A stretch of DNA of 64,000 nucleotides from Neoasaia chiangmaiensis (GTDB taxonomy: Bacteria; Pseudomonadota; Alphaproteobacteria; Acetobacterales; Acetobacteraceae): assembly GCF_002005465.1 (NCBI RefSeq), contig NZ_CP014691.1, positions 930,001 through 994,000 on the forward strand, in the 5' to 3' direction. The notes beneath the pieces are model-generated. The model was not told where the DNA came from. It saw nothing but the letters and a program-made list of their open reading frames with translations, and made no database searches. Below, piece after piece: positions 38,476-47,584 of the stretch. A program made the translations under genes and the position numbers. The stretch's first letter is position 1. Every line of letters starts with the position of its first letter.

Positions 38476-38790
38476 TCAGCCGCGGCGACGCGTATGGTGG
38501 TGCTTCGAAACCGACGCCGCTTTCGGGTGATACACGACATTATGGATCAGTGCGCGGCGCGACAGGCCATGCGCGACACCATGCGTCACGGCAAATCTCG
38601 TATGGCTGGGACGATACATGACATGATGAACGACCGGGCGGTGATAAACCGGCGTCGCGGTCAGGGCATCCAGGGTCAGTTTGCTGGCTTCGTAGTCGCT
38701 GATGACGCGCTGGGCATGTGCCTGATTGGAAACACCCAGTCCCGCAACCAGCGTCAATACTGCCAGTGCCGAACCCCATACATGCCGCAT
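38476..38790 (-). CDS. Small secreted His-rich protein of unknown function
   Basis: A 104-residue protein with signal peptide MRHVWGSALAVLTLVAGLGV ending AHA before QRV. The mature part is short, basic and rich in His (YHRPVVHHVMYRPSHTRF; a C-terminal KHHHTRRRG). I recognise no family. The second ATG of ATGACGATG was chosen because GGGGAA lies at a better distance from it. Its stop is 13 bases from the convergent yraN stop. Several small His-rich exported proteins occur in this window. Confidence 0.65.
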   Translation of the reverse strand: MRHVWGSALAVLTLVAGLGVSNQAHAQRVISDYEASKLTLDALTATPVYHRPVVHHVMYRPSHTRFAVTHGVAHGLSRRALIHNVVYHPKAASVSKHHHTRRRG

Positions 38791-38915
38791 CGTCATCTTC
38801 CCCGTATCGAACTGAATCGATGCTAGTCGGAGCATCCGCAACTCAACAAGACACTCAGAAAAATATTTTCCGGAAAACAGTCGACTGTTGCGCATACGAC
38901 ATAGATTACGGCAAC

Positions 38916-38956
38916 AAAAAGGCAGTTGCCCTGGCATCATGACGATACCAAGGCAA
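38916..38956 (-). terminator. Possible terminator after grxD
   Basis: On the - strand just after the grxD stop, TTGCC-T-TGG pairs with CCA-G-GGCAA around a 13-base loop (38956-38926). It is followed five bases later by TTTTT (38920-38916). A second, mutually exclusive hairpin GGCAAC...GTTGCC overlaps it. Together they could end the grxD transcript before the small secreted-protein gene. The spacing of the T run is not ideal, hence modest confidence. Confidence 0.4.
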
Positions 38957-38964
38957 TATTTTGG

Positions 38965-39300
38965 TCAGACTGCCGCTTTGGCGATGCCCTTCTCGGCAAG
39001 AAGCGATTCGAGTTCGCCACTCTGATACATATCCGTAACGATATCGCAGCCGCCGATGAACTCGCCCTTCACATAAAGCTGCGGCACCGTCGGCCACTGC
39101 GAGAAGTCCTTGATGCCCTGGCGAATTTCAGGCGTGGCGAGAACATTCTCCGTTTCAAACGGCACGCCGAGATGATTGAGGATTTGCACGACGCGCGCCG
39201 AAAAACCGCATTGCGGGAAGAGCTTGTCGCCCTTCATGAACAGCATGACGGGATGCGTGTCGATCTGATGCTGGATGTGCTGGAAAATCGCTTGAGGCAT
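38965..39300 (-). CDS. grxD: Monothiol glutaredoxin, Grx4 type
   Basis: A 111-residue CGFS-type glutaredoxin that binds a [2Fe-2S] cluster and passes it on, usually with a BolA partner. The active site PQCGFSARVV has Cys31; VMLFMKGDKLFP, WPTVPQLYVKGEFIGGCDI and YQSGEL complete the fold. The bolA gene lies 59 bases upstream on the same strand, in line with the known Grx4-BolA complex. Downstream of purL in what looks like one long transcript. Confidence 0.95.
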   Translation of the reverse strand: MPQAIFQHIQHQIDTHPVMLFMKGDKLFPQCGFSARVVQILNHLGVPFETENVLATPEIRQGIKDFSQWPTVPQLYVKGEFIGGCDIVTDMYQSGELESLLAEKGIAKAAV

Positions 39301-39359
39301 GAATGCACTCCTTTCGGAAACTCGGTCTGGAATAATATGGACTAAAGCAGCCCGAATTA

Positions 39360-39590
39360 TCAGGGGGCAACCGTTTTTAATGCCATCGCATGCAGTTCGG
39401 TCCCCATGCGATCGCCGAACGCGTCATAAACCAGCTTGTGTTGCCGCACGCGCGAAAGCCCGGCGAAAGCCGGACTCGTCACGGTGCAGGCATAGTGGTC
39501 GCCATCTCCCGCCAAATCCTCAATCGTAACCTTGGCGTCCGGCAGGGCCGCCAGGATCGTGCGTTCGATTTCCTGAGCCGTCATCGGCAT
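39360..39590 (-). CDS. BolA-family protein
   Basis: A 76-residue BolA/YrbA-type protein. MTAQEIERTILAALPDAKVT opens it, DHYACTVTSPAFAGLSRVRQ holds the loop, and RQHKLVYDAFGDRMGTELHA carries the conserved His and the C-terminal helix. ATG 39590 is chosen since GGAG inside the end of purL lies eight bases upstream; ATG 39584 is the alternative. The gap to the purL stop is two bases. It should form the iron-sulfur complex with the grxD product. Confidence 0.9.
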   Translation of the reverse strand: MPMTAQEIERTILAALPDAKVTIEDLAGDGDHYACTVTSPAFAGLSRVRQHKLVYDAFGDRMGTELHAMALKTVAP

Positions 39591-39592
39591 GA

Positions 39593-41794
39593 TCAGCGCT
39601 CCATAAACTTGGGAAAGAAGGCCTCGTTCACGGCACGCATGCGCTCTGCGGAAAGCGACATGCCATCCCACAGTTCGAGGTTATGCCCGCCGCTTCGGCC
39701 AAGGCGACGCGCTGGCACATGGGCCGCCTCCGCCGCCTCGATCAATGCCATGCCATTATGCGTCGCCGCAATATAACAGGCCTGATCCTCGCCGAAATAA
39801 TGCGCATGCAGTGCCACGCCGTCGAAACGTGGCTTGACCAGCGAACAACCGACACCGCTGGCCATCACCATCTCGGCGACCGCCACCAGCATGCCGCCAT
39901 CGGCAATGTCGTGACAGGCCAGAATATGCCCTTGCGCGATCTGTCCCCGCACGAAATCGCCATTACGACGCTCGGCGACCAGATCGACCACCGGCGGCGC
40001 GCCATCTTCACGATGCGCGATTTCACGCAGCCAGAGCGACTGCCCGAGCTCACCGCGAATCTCCCCGATGAGCACCAGATCGCAGCCATCCGGCATGCCG
40101 TAACCAATCGCCTTGGTCACATCCTCGATCACGCCAAGACCGCCAATCGCCGGCGTCGGCAGAATCGACTGGCGCAAGCCGTTGGGATGCTTCGTCTCGT
40201 TATAAAGCGAGACGTTGCCGCTCACGACCGGGAAGTCCAGCGCCCAGCAGGCTTCGCCCATTCCCTTCACGGCATCGGCGAACTGACCCATGATTTCCGG
40301 CTTTTCAGGGTTGCCGAAATTCAGGTTGTCCGTAACCGCCAATGGCCTGGCGCCCGTCGCGGTGATGTTGCGCCACGCTTCCGCCACAGCCTGCATCGCC
40401 CCGTCATGCGGGTCCGCCTGGCAATAGCGCGGCGTGCAGTCCGTGGTGATCGCCAGACCGCGACGAGTGCCTTCAACCCGCACGATCGCCGCATCCGCCG
40501 TGCCGGGACGCCGCGCCGTCTGCCCGCCGACGCCACTGTCGTACTGATTCCAGATCCAGGCGCGCGATGCCAGGTCCGGACAGGCCAGCAGATGCAGCAG
40601 CGCATGCTCGATCCCTTCCGGATCGGCCACCGCACCCAGCCGCGCCGGTTTCGGCGTATGCACGAACGGACGGTGATAGACAGGAGCCTCGTCCGCCAGC
40701 GGCGCCAACGGAATATCGGCCTCGACCTCACCGTTGTGAACAATGGTGATCCGCGCCGTGTCCGTCAGGTGACCGACGATCGCGAAATCCAGTTCCCACT
40801 TCTCGAAGATCGCCCGCGCCGCCTCGGTCCGCTCCGGCTTGAGCACCATGAGCATGCGCTCCTGGCTCTCCGAGAGCATCATCTCATAGGCGGTCATGCC
40901 GGTCTCGCGCTGCGGCACGTGATCGAGATTCATCTCGATGCCCACGCCGCCCTTGCCCGCCATTTCCACGGCCGATGACGTCAGCCCCGCCGCGCCCATG
41001 TCCTGGATCGCGACGATCGCATCGGTCGCCATCAGTTCCAGACAGGCCTCGATCAGCAGCTTTTCGGTGAACGGATCGCCAACCTGCACCGTCGGTCGCT
41101 TGGAGGCCGCGTTCTCGTCGAACTCGGCGGACGACATCGTCGCGCCATGAATGCCATCGCGCCCGGTTTTCGATCCCACATAGATAACGGGATTGCCGAC
41201 ACCTGCCGCCGCGGAAAGGAAGATGCGGTCCTGTCGCGCCACACCCACCGTCATGGCATTGACCAGCGGATTGCCGTCATAGGCGCGATGGAAGTTCACC
41301 TCGCCCCCCACCGTCGGCACGCCAACGCAGTTGCCGTATCCGCCGACGCCCCGCACGACACCATCGACCACGCGACGCGTGCCAGCATGCGCCGGATCGC
41401 CGAAACGCAGCGCATTCAGATTGGCGACAGGCCGCGCGCCCATGGTGAAGACATCGCGCAGGATGCCGCCAACACCGGTTGCCGCGCCCTGATAAGGCTC
41501 GATGAACGACGGGTGGTTGTGGCTCTCCATCTTGAAGATCGCCGCCAGCCCCTCGCCGATATCCACAACACCCGCATTCTCGCCCGGCCCGTGAATGACC
41601 CACGGTGCCTTGGTCGGCAGCGTCCTGAGATGCACGCGTGAGGACTTATAGGAACAATGCTCCGACCACATGACCGAGAAGATACCCAGTTCCGTCAGGG
41701 TCGGCGTGCGCCCCATGATCGCGAGAACCTTGCCGTATTCTTCCGTCGTCAGACCGAAACGGGCCGCCAGCGCGGCATCGACTGTCATGCTCAT
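39593..41794 (-). CDS. purL: Phosphoribosylformylglycinamidine synthase subunit PurL
   Basis: A 733-residue small-type PurL, catalysing the fourth step of purine synthesis with PurQ (ammonia source) and Pur[21 protein letters not shown] near 40-59, [20 protein letters not shown] near 88-107, [31 protein letters not shown] and the second-half [20 protein letters not shown] are diagnostic. The frame is open upstream, but ATG 41794 overlaps the purQ stop by ATGA and is the natural start. Gene order purC-purS-x-purQ-purL. Confidence 0.97.
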   Translation of the reverse strand: MSMTVDAALAARFGLTTEEYGKVLAIMGRTPTLTELGIFSVMWSEHCSYKSSRVHLRTLPTKAPWVIHGPGENAGVVDIGEGLAAIFKMESHNHPSFIEPYQGAATGVGGILRDVFTMGARPVANLNALRFGDPAHAGTRRVVDGVVRGVGGYGNCVGVPTVGGEVNFHRAYDGNPLVNAMTVGVARQDRIFLSAAAGVGNPVIYVGSKTGRDGIHGATMSSAEFDENAASKRPTVQVGDPFTEKLLIEACLELMATDAIVAIQDMGAAGLTSSAVEMAGKGGVGIEMNLDHVPQRETGMTAYEMMLSESQERMLMVLKPERTEAARAIFEKWELDFAIVGHLTDTARITIVHNGEVEADIPLAPLADEAPVYHRPFVHTPKPARLGAVADPEGIEHALLHLLACPDLASRAWIWNQYDSGVGGQTARRPGTADAAIVRVEGTRRGLAITTDCTPRYCQADPHDGAMQAVAEAWRNITATGARPLAVTDNLNFGNPEKPEIMGQFADAVKGMGEACWALDFPVVSGNVSLYNETKHPNGLRQSILPTPAIGGLGVIEDVTKAIGYGMPDGCDLVLIGEIRGELGQSLWLREIAHREDGAPPVVDLVAERRNGDFVRGQIAQGHILACHDIADGGMLVAVAEMVMASGVGCSLVKPRFDGVALHAHYFGEDQACYIAATHNGMALIEAAEAAHVPARRLGRSGGHNLELWDGMSLSAERMRAVNEAFFPKFMER

Positions 41795-42492
41795 GCGACG
41801 AGGCTCTCCACCAGACTCTTGAACAGCGGCACGCCATCCGTTGCACCCAGATCGGGATCGACGAGATTTTCCGGATGCGGCATCAGGCCGCACACGCGGT
41901 TGTTTTCGCTCAGCACGCCCGCAATGGCGCGCAAGCTGCCATTCGGATTGCTGCGGCGGTCGGTTGCCGAGACGTTCCCACGGGCATCCGCATACCGGAA
42001 CGCCACGCGTCCCTCGCCCTCAAGACGGTCCAGCACGTCGGTCGTCGCGTTGTAGTTGCCATCGCCATGCGCCATCGGTGCACGGAAGAGCGCACCCTCG
42101 GACCAGCCGCGCGTGAAGGCCGTTCCGGCATTCTCCACTTTCAGGAAACAATCCTGCGACAGAAAGCGCATGCTCGCATTGCGCAACAACGCACCCGGCA
42201 GAAGCTGCGCTTCCGTCAAAATCTGAAAGCCGTTGCACACGCCCAGAACATGCCCACCGCGCTCGGCGAACGCCTTCACCTCCCGCATGATCGGCGAATG
42301 CGCACCCATCGCGCCGCTCCGCAGATAGTCGCCAAAGCTGAAACCACCCGGCAGGACAACAAGATCGAGCGACGGCAGGCTGGTTTCCCGATGCCAGATC
42401 ATCTGCGGCTCATGCCCGCTGACGAGCCGCAGGGCCTGCGCCATGTCACGCTCGCGATTGGTACCCGGAAAGACGACGATCCCCGCCTTCAT
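41791..42492 (-). CDS. purQ: Phosphoribosylformylglycinamidine synthase subunit PurQ
   Basis: A 233-residue class I glutamine amidotransferase that supplies ammonia to Pur[17 protein letters not shown] at the start, [16 protein letters not shown] near 48-63, the nucleophile Cys86 in [15 protein letters not shown], and the His-Glu pair in GLMPHPEN near the end. Overlaps by four bases both with the upstream secreted-protein gene (42489-42492) and with purL. Confidence 0.97.
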   Translation of the reverse strand: MKAGIVVFPGTNRERDMAQALRLVSGHEPQMIWHRETSLPSLDLVVLPGGFSFGDYLRSGAMGAHSPIMREVKAFAERGGHVLGVCNGFQILTEAQLLPGALLRNASMRFLSQDCFLKVENAGTAFTRGWSEGALFRAPMAHGDGNYNATTDVLDRLEGEGRVAFRYADARGNVSATDRRSNPNGSLRAIAGVLSENNRVCGLMPHPENLVDPDLGATDGVPLFKSLVESLVA

Positions 42493-42869
42493 TTCGTTCC
42501 CCCGGCCGGACAGCTGTAGGAATCGTGCAACGCGGCGAATACCGACTTGCCGACAGGCTGGTCCAGCACATCACGATGTGCCTTGAGCCAGGAGACCACA
42601 TGCCCGCGCATCGCGGCACCCGTCTCGCCATCCGGAATGCAGAAACCCGCAACGGCGCTGCTGTCACCCTCGCTCCTGGCGTTCAGCTTCGCCAGCGCCC
42701 CGGCATCGGCCATGCCCGTGATGTAGGCATCGCAGATCGCCGCCCCTTTCGGGCTGGTGCATATCTGCCCGAATTTACCGGCTTTCATCGGCGACAGACG
42801 CTGCGCATGCGCCGGCGACGCAACCCCCAGCACGGTCACAGCCGCGAAAAGAACCAAGTGACGCATCAT
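42489..42869 (-). CDS. Small exported protein with Rap1a/Tai-like domain inside the pur operon
   Basis: A 126-residue protein with signal peptide [20 protein letters not shown] ending AHA before QRL. The mature part has four cysteines (ICTSP, ICDAY, FCIPD, SCPAG) and the pattern [12 protein letters not shown] ... [20 protein letters not shown], resembling the Rap1a/Tai domain of type VI immunity proteins and many small periplasmic proteins. It overlaps purS upstream and purQ downstream by four bases each, so an exported protein is translated in the middle of a cytoplasmic enzyme operon. The Rap1a/Tai call is by pattern only. Confidence 0.75.
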   Translation of the reverse strand: MMRHLVLFAAVTVLGVASPAHAQRLSPMKAGKFGQICTSPKGAAICDAYITGMADAGALAKLNARSEGDSSAVAGFCIPDGETGAAMRGHVVSWLKAHRDVLDQPVGKSVFAALHDSYSCPAGGTK

Positions 42870-43108
42870 GACACCACCTCGACAGTAAAGTCCTCGATCA
42901 CGAGATTGGCCAGCAACTCACGCGCCATCGCTTCGCCCTGCTCGACGGCCGCTTCCTCGTTCTGCGCAGGCACCTCGATCTCGATCAGCTTGCCCGCGCG
43001 AACCTCGCCCAGACCGTGGAAGCCGAGCACATCCAGTGCATGTCCGATCGCCTTGCCCTGCGGGTCCAGAACCCCTTCCTTGAGCATGACGTTGACGCGA
43101 ACCTTCAT
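42866..43108 (-). CDS. purS: Phosphoribosylformylglycinamidine synthase subunit PurS
   Basis: An 80-residue ferredoxin-fold subunit bridging PurL and Pur[41 protein letters not shown] and a C-terminal [17 protein letters not shown] fit PurS. Overlaps the purC stop and the next gene by four bases on each side. Confidence 0.95.
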   Translation of the reverse strand: MKVRVNVMLKEGVLDPQGKAIGHALDVLGFHGLGEVRAGKLIEIEVPAQNEEAAVEQGEAMARELLANLVIEDFTVEVVS

Positions 43109-43869
43109 TGCATGACCTCCGGACCCTTAAGATCGTTATTGCCGGCTTCGGGCAGGATGCCCAGACGGCGCGCTACTTCCTGATATGCTTCCTCGACCTT
43201 CCCCAGATCGCGACGGAAGCGATCCTTGTCGAGCCGCTCGCTCGTCTTGGCGTCCCACAGACGGCAGTTATCCGGCGAAATCTCGTCCGCCAGGACAATG
43301 CGCATCTCCTCGCCCTCCCAGAGCCGACCGAATTCCAGCTTGAAATCAACCAACTGAATGCCGACGCCAAGAAAAATGCCGGTCAGGAAGTCGTTCGTCC
43401 GCAGGGCCAGCGCCGTGATATCGTCCAGATCCTGCGCCGCCGCCCATCCGAAGGCCGTGATGTGCTCTTCCGACACCATCGGATCGTTCAGGCTGTCATT
43501 CTTGTAATAATATTCAAGGATCGAACGCGGCAGACGCGTTCCTTCCGGAATACCCAGCCGCTTGGCGATCGACCCGGCGGCGATATTGCGCACGACCACT
43601 TCAAGCGGAATAATCTCGACCTCGCGAATCAACTGCTCGCGCATGTTCAGGCGACGCACGAAATGCGTCGGAATGCCGATATCATGCAGCTTGAGCATCA
43701 GATATTCGCTGATGCGGTTGTTCAGCACTCCCTTGCCCGTGATGACACCTTTCTTCATGCCATTGCCGGCGGAAGCATCATCCTTGAAATACTGCACGAG
43801 CGTACCGGGCTCCGGCCCCTCGAACAGTATCTTGGCTTTTCCCTCATAGAGCTGACGACGGCGGGCCAT
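43105..43869 (-). CDS. purC: Phosphoribosylaminoimidazole-succinocarboxamide synthase
   Basis: A 254-residue ligase joining aspartate to [72 protein letters not shown] and [20 protein letters not shown] are the family blocks, with [12 protein letters not shown] near the end. First gene of purC-purS-x-purQ-purL-bolA-grxD. Its promoter lies in the 133 bases before the MFS gene. Confidence 0.97.
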   Translation of the reverse strand: MARRRQLYEGKAKILFEGPEPGTLVQYFKDDASAGNGMKKGVITGKGVLNNRISEYLMLKLHDIGIPTHFVRRLNMREQLIREVEIIPLEVVVRNIAAGSIAKRLGIPEGTRLPRSILEYYYKNDSLNDPMVSEEHITAFGWAAAQDLDDITALALRTNDFLTGIFLGVGIQLVDFKLEFGRLWEGEEMRIVLADEISPDNCRLWDAKTSERLDKDRFRRDLGKVEEAYQEVARRLGILPEAGNNDLKGPEVMQ

Positions 43870-43945
43870 ATTGATCTTTCGGCAAAGGAAACAGAACGCG
43901 TTTTCGCAGCGTATAGCAGCGCGCAGCCGGGGGGCATACCCTTCG

Positions 43946-43973
43946 ATCCGGTTTGCCGCCCTGCAAACCGGAT
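43946..43973. terminator. Perfect 11-base-pair hairpin between the MFS gene and purC
   Basis: ATCCGGTTTGC (43946-43956) and GCAAACCGGAT (43963-43973) are exact reverse complements around the loop CGCCCT. It lies 30 bases past the MFS stop on the - strand and before purC. No T run follows on either strand, so it is either a non-canonical terminator for the MFS transcript or a dyad regulatory site for purC. The call as terminator is tentative; the structure itself is unambiguous. Confidence 0.5.
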
Positions 43974-44002
43974 TTCGTCACGATAACGACGCGCCCGCGA
44001 TA

Positions 44003-45394
44003 TTATTCCGCGGCGACCTCGGCCGATTTGCGCGCCGCCGGGGCGAAAGTGCCGTCCCGCAGGCTTGCTTCCAGTGCTTCGAGCGAACGCCCTCGCGTTT
44101 CCGGCACATAACGGAACACGAACAGCAGCGCGAGGGCATTGATGACCGCGAACAGGAAGAACGTTCCACCCGCGCCCAGCGCCTGAACCAGACTCAGCGT
44201 CGTCAGGGAGATGATAAGGTCCGCCCCCCAATGCGATGCCGCCACCAGGCTCATGCCACTGCCGCGCATCGACAGGGGATAGACTTCGGCACCCACCAGC
44301 CAGATCGCCACCGAAAGGCTGCCGGTGTTGAACATCGTATAACCGACGATCGCCGCCACCATGACCCATGCGCCCGGCCCCTGCTTGGCACCGATCAGGA
44401 ACATCGCCCCCAGTACGATCAGCGAGATGACCGCGCCCGGCAGCAGGCGCAGCATCAGCTTCCGCCGCCCCCAGACGTCGACCGCCCAACCGCCGAAAAC
44501 GGTAGCGATCGTCATGGCGATACCAATCGCGACCGACGTCAGCAGCGCGGAGGATTCGCCGAAACCCGCGCCGGCGAAAATCGTCGGCGCGTAATACAGA
44601 ACCGCATTGATGCCCGTCAGCTGGCAAAGCAGTGCGATACCGACCGACGCGACAACCGCCGGGCGCACCCAGGGCTTGAGCAGATCGCGCAAGGGCGCCT
44701 GCTCGTCATGCGCATCGATGATATCCTGCAACTCCGCATCGGCTTTCTCGTCGGTCGCGCGTACGCGACGCAGGACATCGCGCGCGCCCTCGATCTGCCC
44801 CGTCATCGCCATCCAGCGCGGGCTGTTCGGCAGGAAGATCATCCCGATCAGCAGGATCGTCGCCGGAATCATGCCGAGGCCGAACATCAGGCGCCACGTG
44901 CTATGCCGCAGCAGATAACCCGTGAAAAACGAGACGGTGATGCCCAGCACGACCGCAAGCTGGAACGCCACGACCAGTGTTCCACGCCGCTCCGGCGGCG
45001 AAATCTCGGCAATATAGATCGGCACGATCTGAGACGCCGCGCCGATCGCCAGCCCCAGTACCAGGCGTGCGGCGATCAACATCCAGATGGCATGCGCGAA
45101 GGTGACGACAACCGTGCCGATCAGGAACAGCACCGCCGCGACCATGACAGTGCGCCGGCGGCCCATCCGGTCCGACAACGGGGCCGCGGTGATGCAGCCG
45201 ATCAGCGCGCCGGCGATAATCGCACCGGTGACGATCTGCGCGCTGAACGTCGTCAGATGAAATTCTTTCGTCAGCTGAAGCAGTGCTGCCGAGATGATTC
45301 CCGTGTCATAGCCGAACAGCAGGCCACCCGTCGCGGCGATAATGGCGATAAAGTTCGTTAGCGCGCGACCACGCTCGCGTTCAGTTCCGGGCAT
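44003..45394 (-). CDS. Sugar-porter family MFS transporter
   Basis: A 463-residue, twelve-helix sugar:proton symporter related to GalP/XylE. ATGGLLFGYDTGIISAALLQ in helix 1, SDRMGRRRTVMVAAVLFLIG after helix 2, PIYIAEISPPERRGTLV, LCQLTGINAVLYYAPTIFAG in helix 7, VDVWGRRKLML and VPETRGRSLEALE at the C-terminus are family signatures. The start codon follows AGGAGG at a seven-base distance, and that site is flanked by a perfect inverted repeat. It separates purC from purB. Exact sugar unknown. Confidence 0.92.
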   Translation of the reverse strand: MPGTERERGRALTNFIAIIAATGGLLFGYDTGIISAALLQLTKEFHLTTFSAQIVTGAIIAGALIGCITAAPLSDRMGRRRTVMVAAVLFLIGTVVVTFAHAIWMLIAARLVLGLAIGAASQIVPIYIAEISPPERRGTLVVAFQLAVVLGITVSFFTGYLLRHSTWRLMFGLGMIPATILLIGMIFLPNSPRWMAMTGQIEGARDVLRRVRATDEKADAELQDIIDAHDEQAPLRDLLKPWVRPAVVASVGIALLCQLTGINAVLYYAPTIFAGAGFGESSALLTSVAIGIAMTIATVFGGWAVDVWGRRKLMLRLLPGAVISLIVLGAMFLIGAKQGPGAWVMVAAIVGYTMFNTGSLSVAIWLVGAEVYPLSMRGSGMSLVAASHWGADLIISLTTLSLVQALGAGGTFFLFAVINALALLFVFRYVPETRGRSLEALEASLRDGTFAPAARKSAEVAAE

Positions 45395-45423
45395 GAAGGG
45401 GCCTCCTCAGACATCAGTGGCCC
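45395..45423 (-). promoter_or_regulatory. Perfect 7-base inverted repeat around the MFS ribosome binding site
   Basis: AGGGGCC (45395-45401) and GGCCCCT (45417-45423) are exact reverse complements. On the - strand the hairpin ends directly before the ATG at 45394. The Shine-Dalgarno GAGGAGG (45406-45400) sits at the junction of loop and stem. If folded, the mRNA would partly hide the ribosome binding site of the sugar porter, suggesting translational control. Whether a ligand, protein or small RNA opens it is unknown. Confidence 0.5.
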
Positions 45424-45487
45424 CTCCTTAACATTAATGCCCCGTCATGCTTCGATCACGACCGCGTAGGGTCGGAACGAATTCGCG

Positions 45488-46828
45488 TTACGACGCCGTG
45501 CCGAAAACCTTGTCATAGACCCGATCGACCGCCGCCAGATGCCGCGCGCTGTCCATCGCATCGTCCAGAACCGCCGCATCGATCCGGCCGACGACTTCCG
45601 GATCGCGACCGAGATTCTCACGGAAGCTGAGACCATCGGCCTCCCCGAGCTTCGTCCAGGTCGCCATCGCATTGCGCTGCACGATCCGATACGCGTCCTC
45701 GCGCGAGATTCCGGCACGGGCCAGTGCCAGCAGCACCTCGCCCGAATGCACGACGCCGCCGAGCGATTCAACGTTGGCCATCATCCGCTCCGGATACACG
45801 ACGAGCTTCTCCATCATCCCGGCCAGCCGCATCAGCGCGAAGTCCAGCCCGACCGTCGCGTCCGGACCAATGTTCCGCTCGACGGAAGAATGGCTGATGT
45901 CGCGCTCATGCCAGAGCGCCACGTTTTCCAGTGCGGGAATGACATGCGAGCGGATCAGCCGCGCCAGACCCGTCAGGTTTTCCGAGAGCACCGGATTGCG
46001 CTTGTGCGGCATCGCGGAACTGCCCTTCTGGCCCGGATGGAAGAACTCCTCCGCCTCACGCACTTCCGAACGCTGCAAGTGCCGCACTTCCGTCGCGAGA
46101 CGCTCGATCCCGCTGGCGATCACACCCAGCGTGCAGAAGAAAGCCGCATGCCGATCGCGCGGGATCACCTGCGTGGAGACATCCTCCGCCGCCAGCCCCA
46201 GCTTGTCCGCAACATATTCCTCAACCCGGGGATCGACATGCGCATAGGTACCGACCGCGCCGGAGATCGCACAGACGGCAATCTCCTTCCGCGCGGCCAG
46301 CAGCCGCTCGCGATTGCGCGCGAACTCGGCGTAATGACCGGCCATCTTGAGCCCGAAGCTCGTCGGCTCGGCATGGATGCCATGGCTGCGGCCGATCGTG
46401 ACCGTCATCTTGTGCTTGAGCGCCTGCGTCTTCAACGATTCCAGAACGGCGTCGAGATCTTCCAGCAGTAGGTCGGTCGCCTGCGTCAATTGCACGGATA
46501 GGCAGGTATCCAGCACATCCGAAGACGTCATGCCCAGATGCACGAAACGGCTGTCCGGCCCCACTTTCTCCGCCAGCCAGGTCAGGAACGCGATGACGTC
46601 ATGGCGCGTCTCGGCCTCGATCTCGTCGATACGCGCCAGATCGGCATCGGAGAACGCGGCCAGCGCGGCATCGCCGCGCGCACGGATGGTCTCGGCCGCT
46701 TCCTTCGGCACAGCCCCGTATTCCGCCATCGCCTCGCACGCCAGCGCCTCGATCTCGAACCAGATGCGATAGCGGTTGGCGGGGGACCAGATCGCGGTCA
46801 TGACGGGACGGCTATAGCGCGGGACCAT
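45488..46828 (-). CDS. purB: Adenylosuccinate lyase
   Basis: A 446-residue fumarase-superfamily enzyme used twice in purine synthesis (SAICAR to AICAR; adenylosuccinate to AMP). MVPRYSRPVMTAIWSPANRY opens it; VHLGMTSSDVLDTCLSVQL, IGRSHGIHAEPTSFGLKMAG and the signature loop GQKGSSAMPHKRNPVLSENL with its catalytic Ser are complete. ATG 46828 has AAGGAG eight bases upstream. Stands upstream of the MFS gene on the same strand, with the rest of the purine operon beyond it. Confidence 0.96.
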   Translation of the reverse strand: MVPRYSRPVMTAIWSPANRYRIWFEIEALACEAMAEYGAVPKEAAETIRARGDAALAAFSDADLARIDEIEAETRHDVIAFLTWLAEKVGPDSRFVHLGMTSSDVLDTCLSVQLTQATDLLLEDLDAVLESLKTQALKHKMTVTIGRSHGIHAEPTSFGLKMAGHYAEFARNRERLLAARKEIAVCAISGAVGTYAHVDPRVEEYVADKLGLAAEDVSTQVIPRDRHAAFFCTLGVIASGIERLATEVRHLQRSEVREAEEFFHPGQKGSSAMPHKRNPVLSENLTGLARLIRSHVIPALENVALWHERDISHSSVERNIGPDATVGLDFALMRLAGMMEKLVVYPERMMANVESLGGVVHSGEVLLALARAGISREDAYRIVQRNAMATWTKLGEADGLSFRENLGRDPEVVGRIDAAVLDDAMDSARHLAAVDRVYDKVFGTAS

Positions 46829-46987
46829 TCGGGCGGCTCCTTGAAAGGCTTCGAAGACGATTTCCGCACGCCTCATAGAACATTCACTGCGGTGCGAACA
46901 CAGCGCATTGCATGCTAGAAGCCGGTTTGCAGCCGAAACGCAGCTTCTTTAGCGTCCCATTTCCCGAATCGTATCAAGGAACCCGAC

Positions 46988-47584
46988 TTGCCCATCGACC
47001 TCTCCTGGCATGCTCTCTCGGCTCTGGTGCAAGTCATCGTCATCGACATCACGCTGGCTGGTGACAATGCGATCGTCATCGGCATGGCCGTGCGCGGGCT
47101 GCCGGCCCGTCAGCAACGCATCGCCATTCTCGTCGGCACGATCATGGCCGCGGTCATTCGGATCGGGCTTGCCATGCTGGCCTCCAGACTGCTGTCCGTC
47201 ATCGGCCTGACACTGGTCGGCGGCCTGCTTCTGACCTGGGTCTGCTGGAAGATGTTCGAGGAACTCCGTCGTCATCATCAACCGGGCGGCGGCGAAGCCA
47301 CCACAACCCTGTGGAAGTCGATCTTCCGGCTGACGCTGGCCGATCTGTCGATGAGCCTGGACAACGTCCTCGCGGTCGCAGGCGCGTCGATCGGCCATCC
47401 TTATGTGCTGATGGCAGGACTGGCGATTTCCGTCCTGATGATGGGTGTCGCCGCCACGTTCATTGCGCGCCTCCTCGAACGTTACCGCTGGATCGCCTGG
47501 CTCGGGCTTGCCGTCGTCGCCTTCGTCGCCGTACGGCTGATTTACCATGGCGGACTGGAGGTCTGGCATCATGCCCGCGCATAA
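46988..47584 (+). CDS. TerC/YjbE-family integral membrane protein
   Basis: A 198-residue inner membrane protein with about six to seven helices. QVIVIDITLAGDNAIVIGMA in helix 1 and LADLSMSLDNVLAVAGASIG in the middle carry the paired acidic D-N motifs of TerC proteins, thought to handle Mn2+ or other metal ions. The start is TTG at 46988, supported by AAGGA seven bases upstream; no ATG fits. Overlaps the transglycosylase gene by 14 bases. No yybP-ykoY-type leader was seen upstream. Confidence 0.85.
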   Translation: MPIDLSWHALSALVQVIVIDITLAGDNAIVIGMAVRGLPARQQRIAILVGTIMAAVIRIGLAMLASRLLSVIGLTLVGGLLLTWVCWKMFEELRRHHQPGGGEATTTLWKSIFRLTLADLSMSLDNVLAVAGASIGHPYVLMAGLAISVLMMGVAATFIARLLERYRWIAWLGLAVVAFVAVRLIYHGGLEVWHHARA

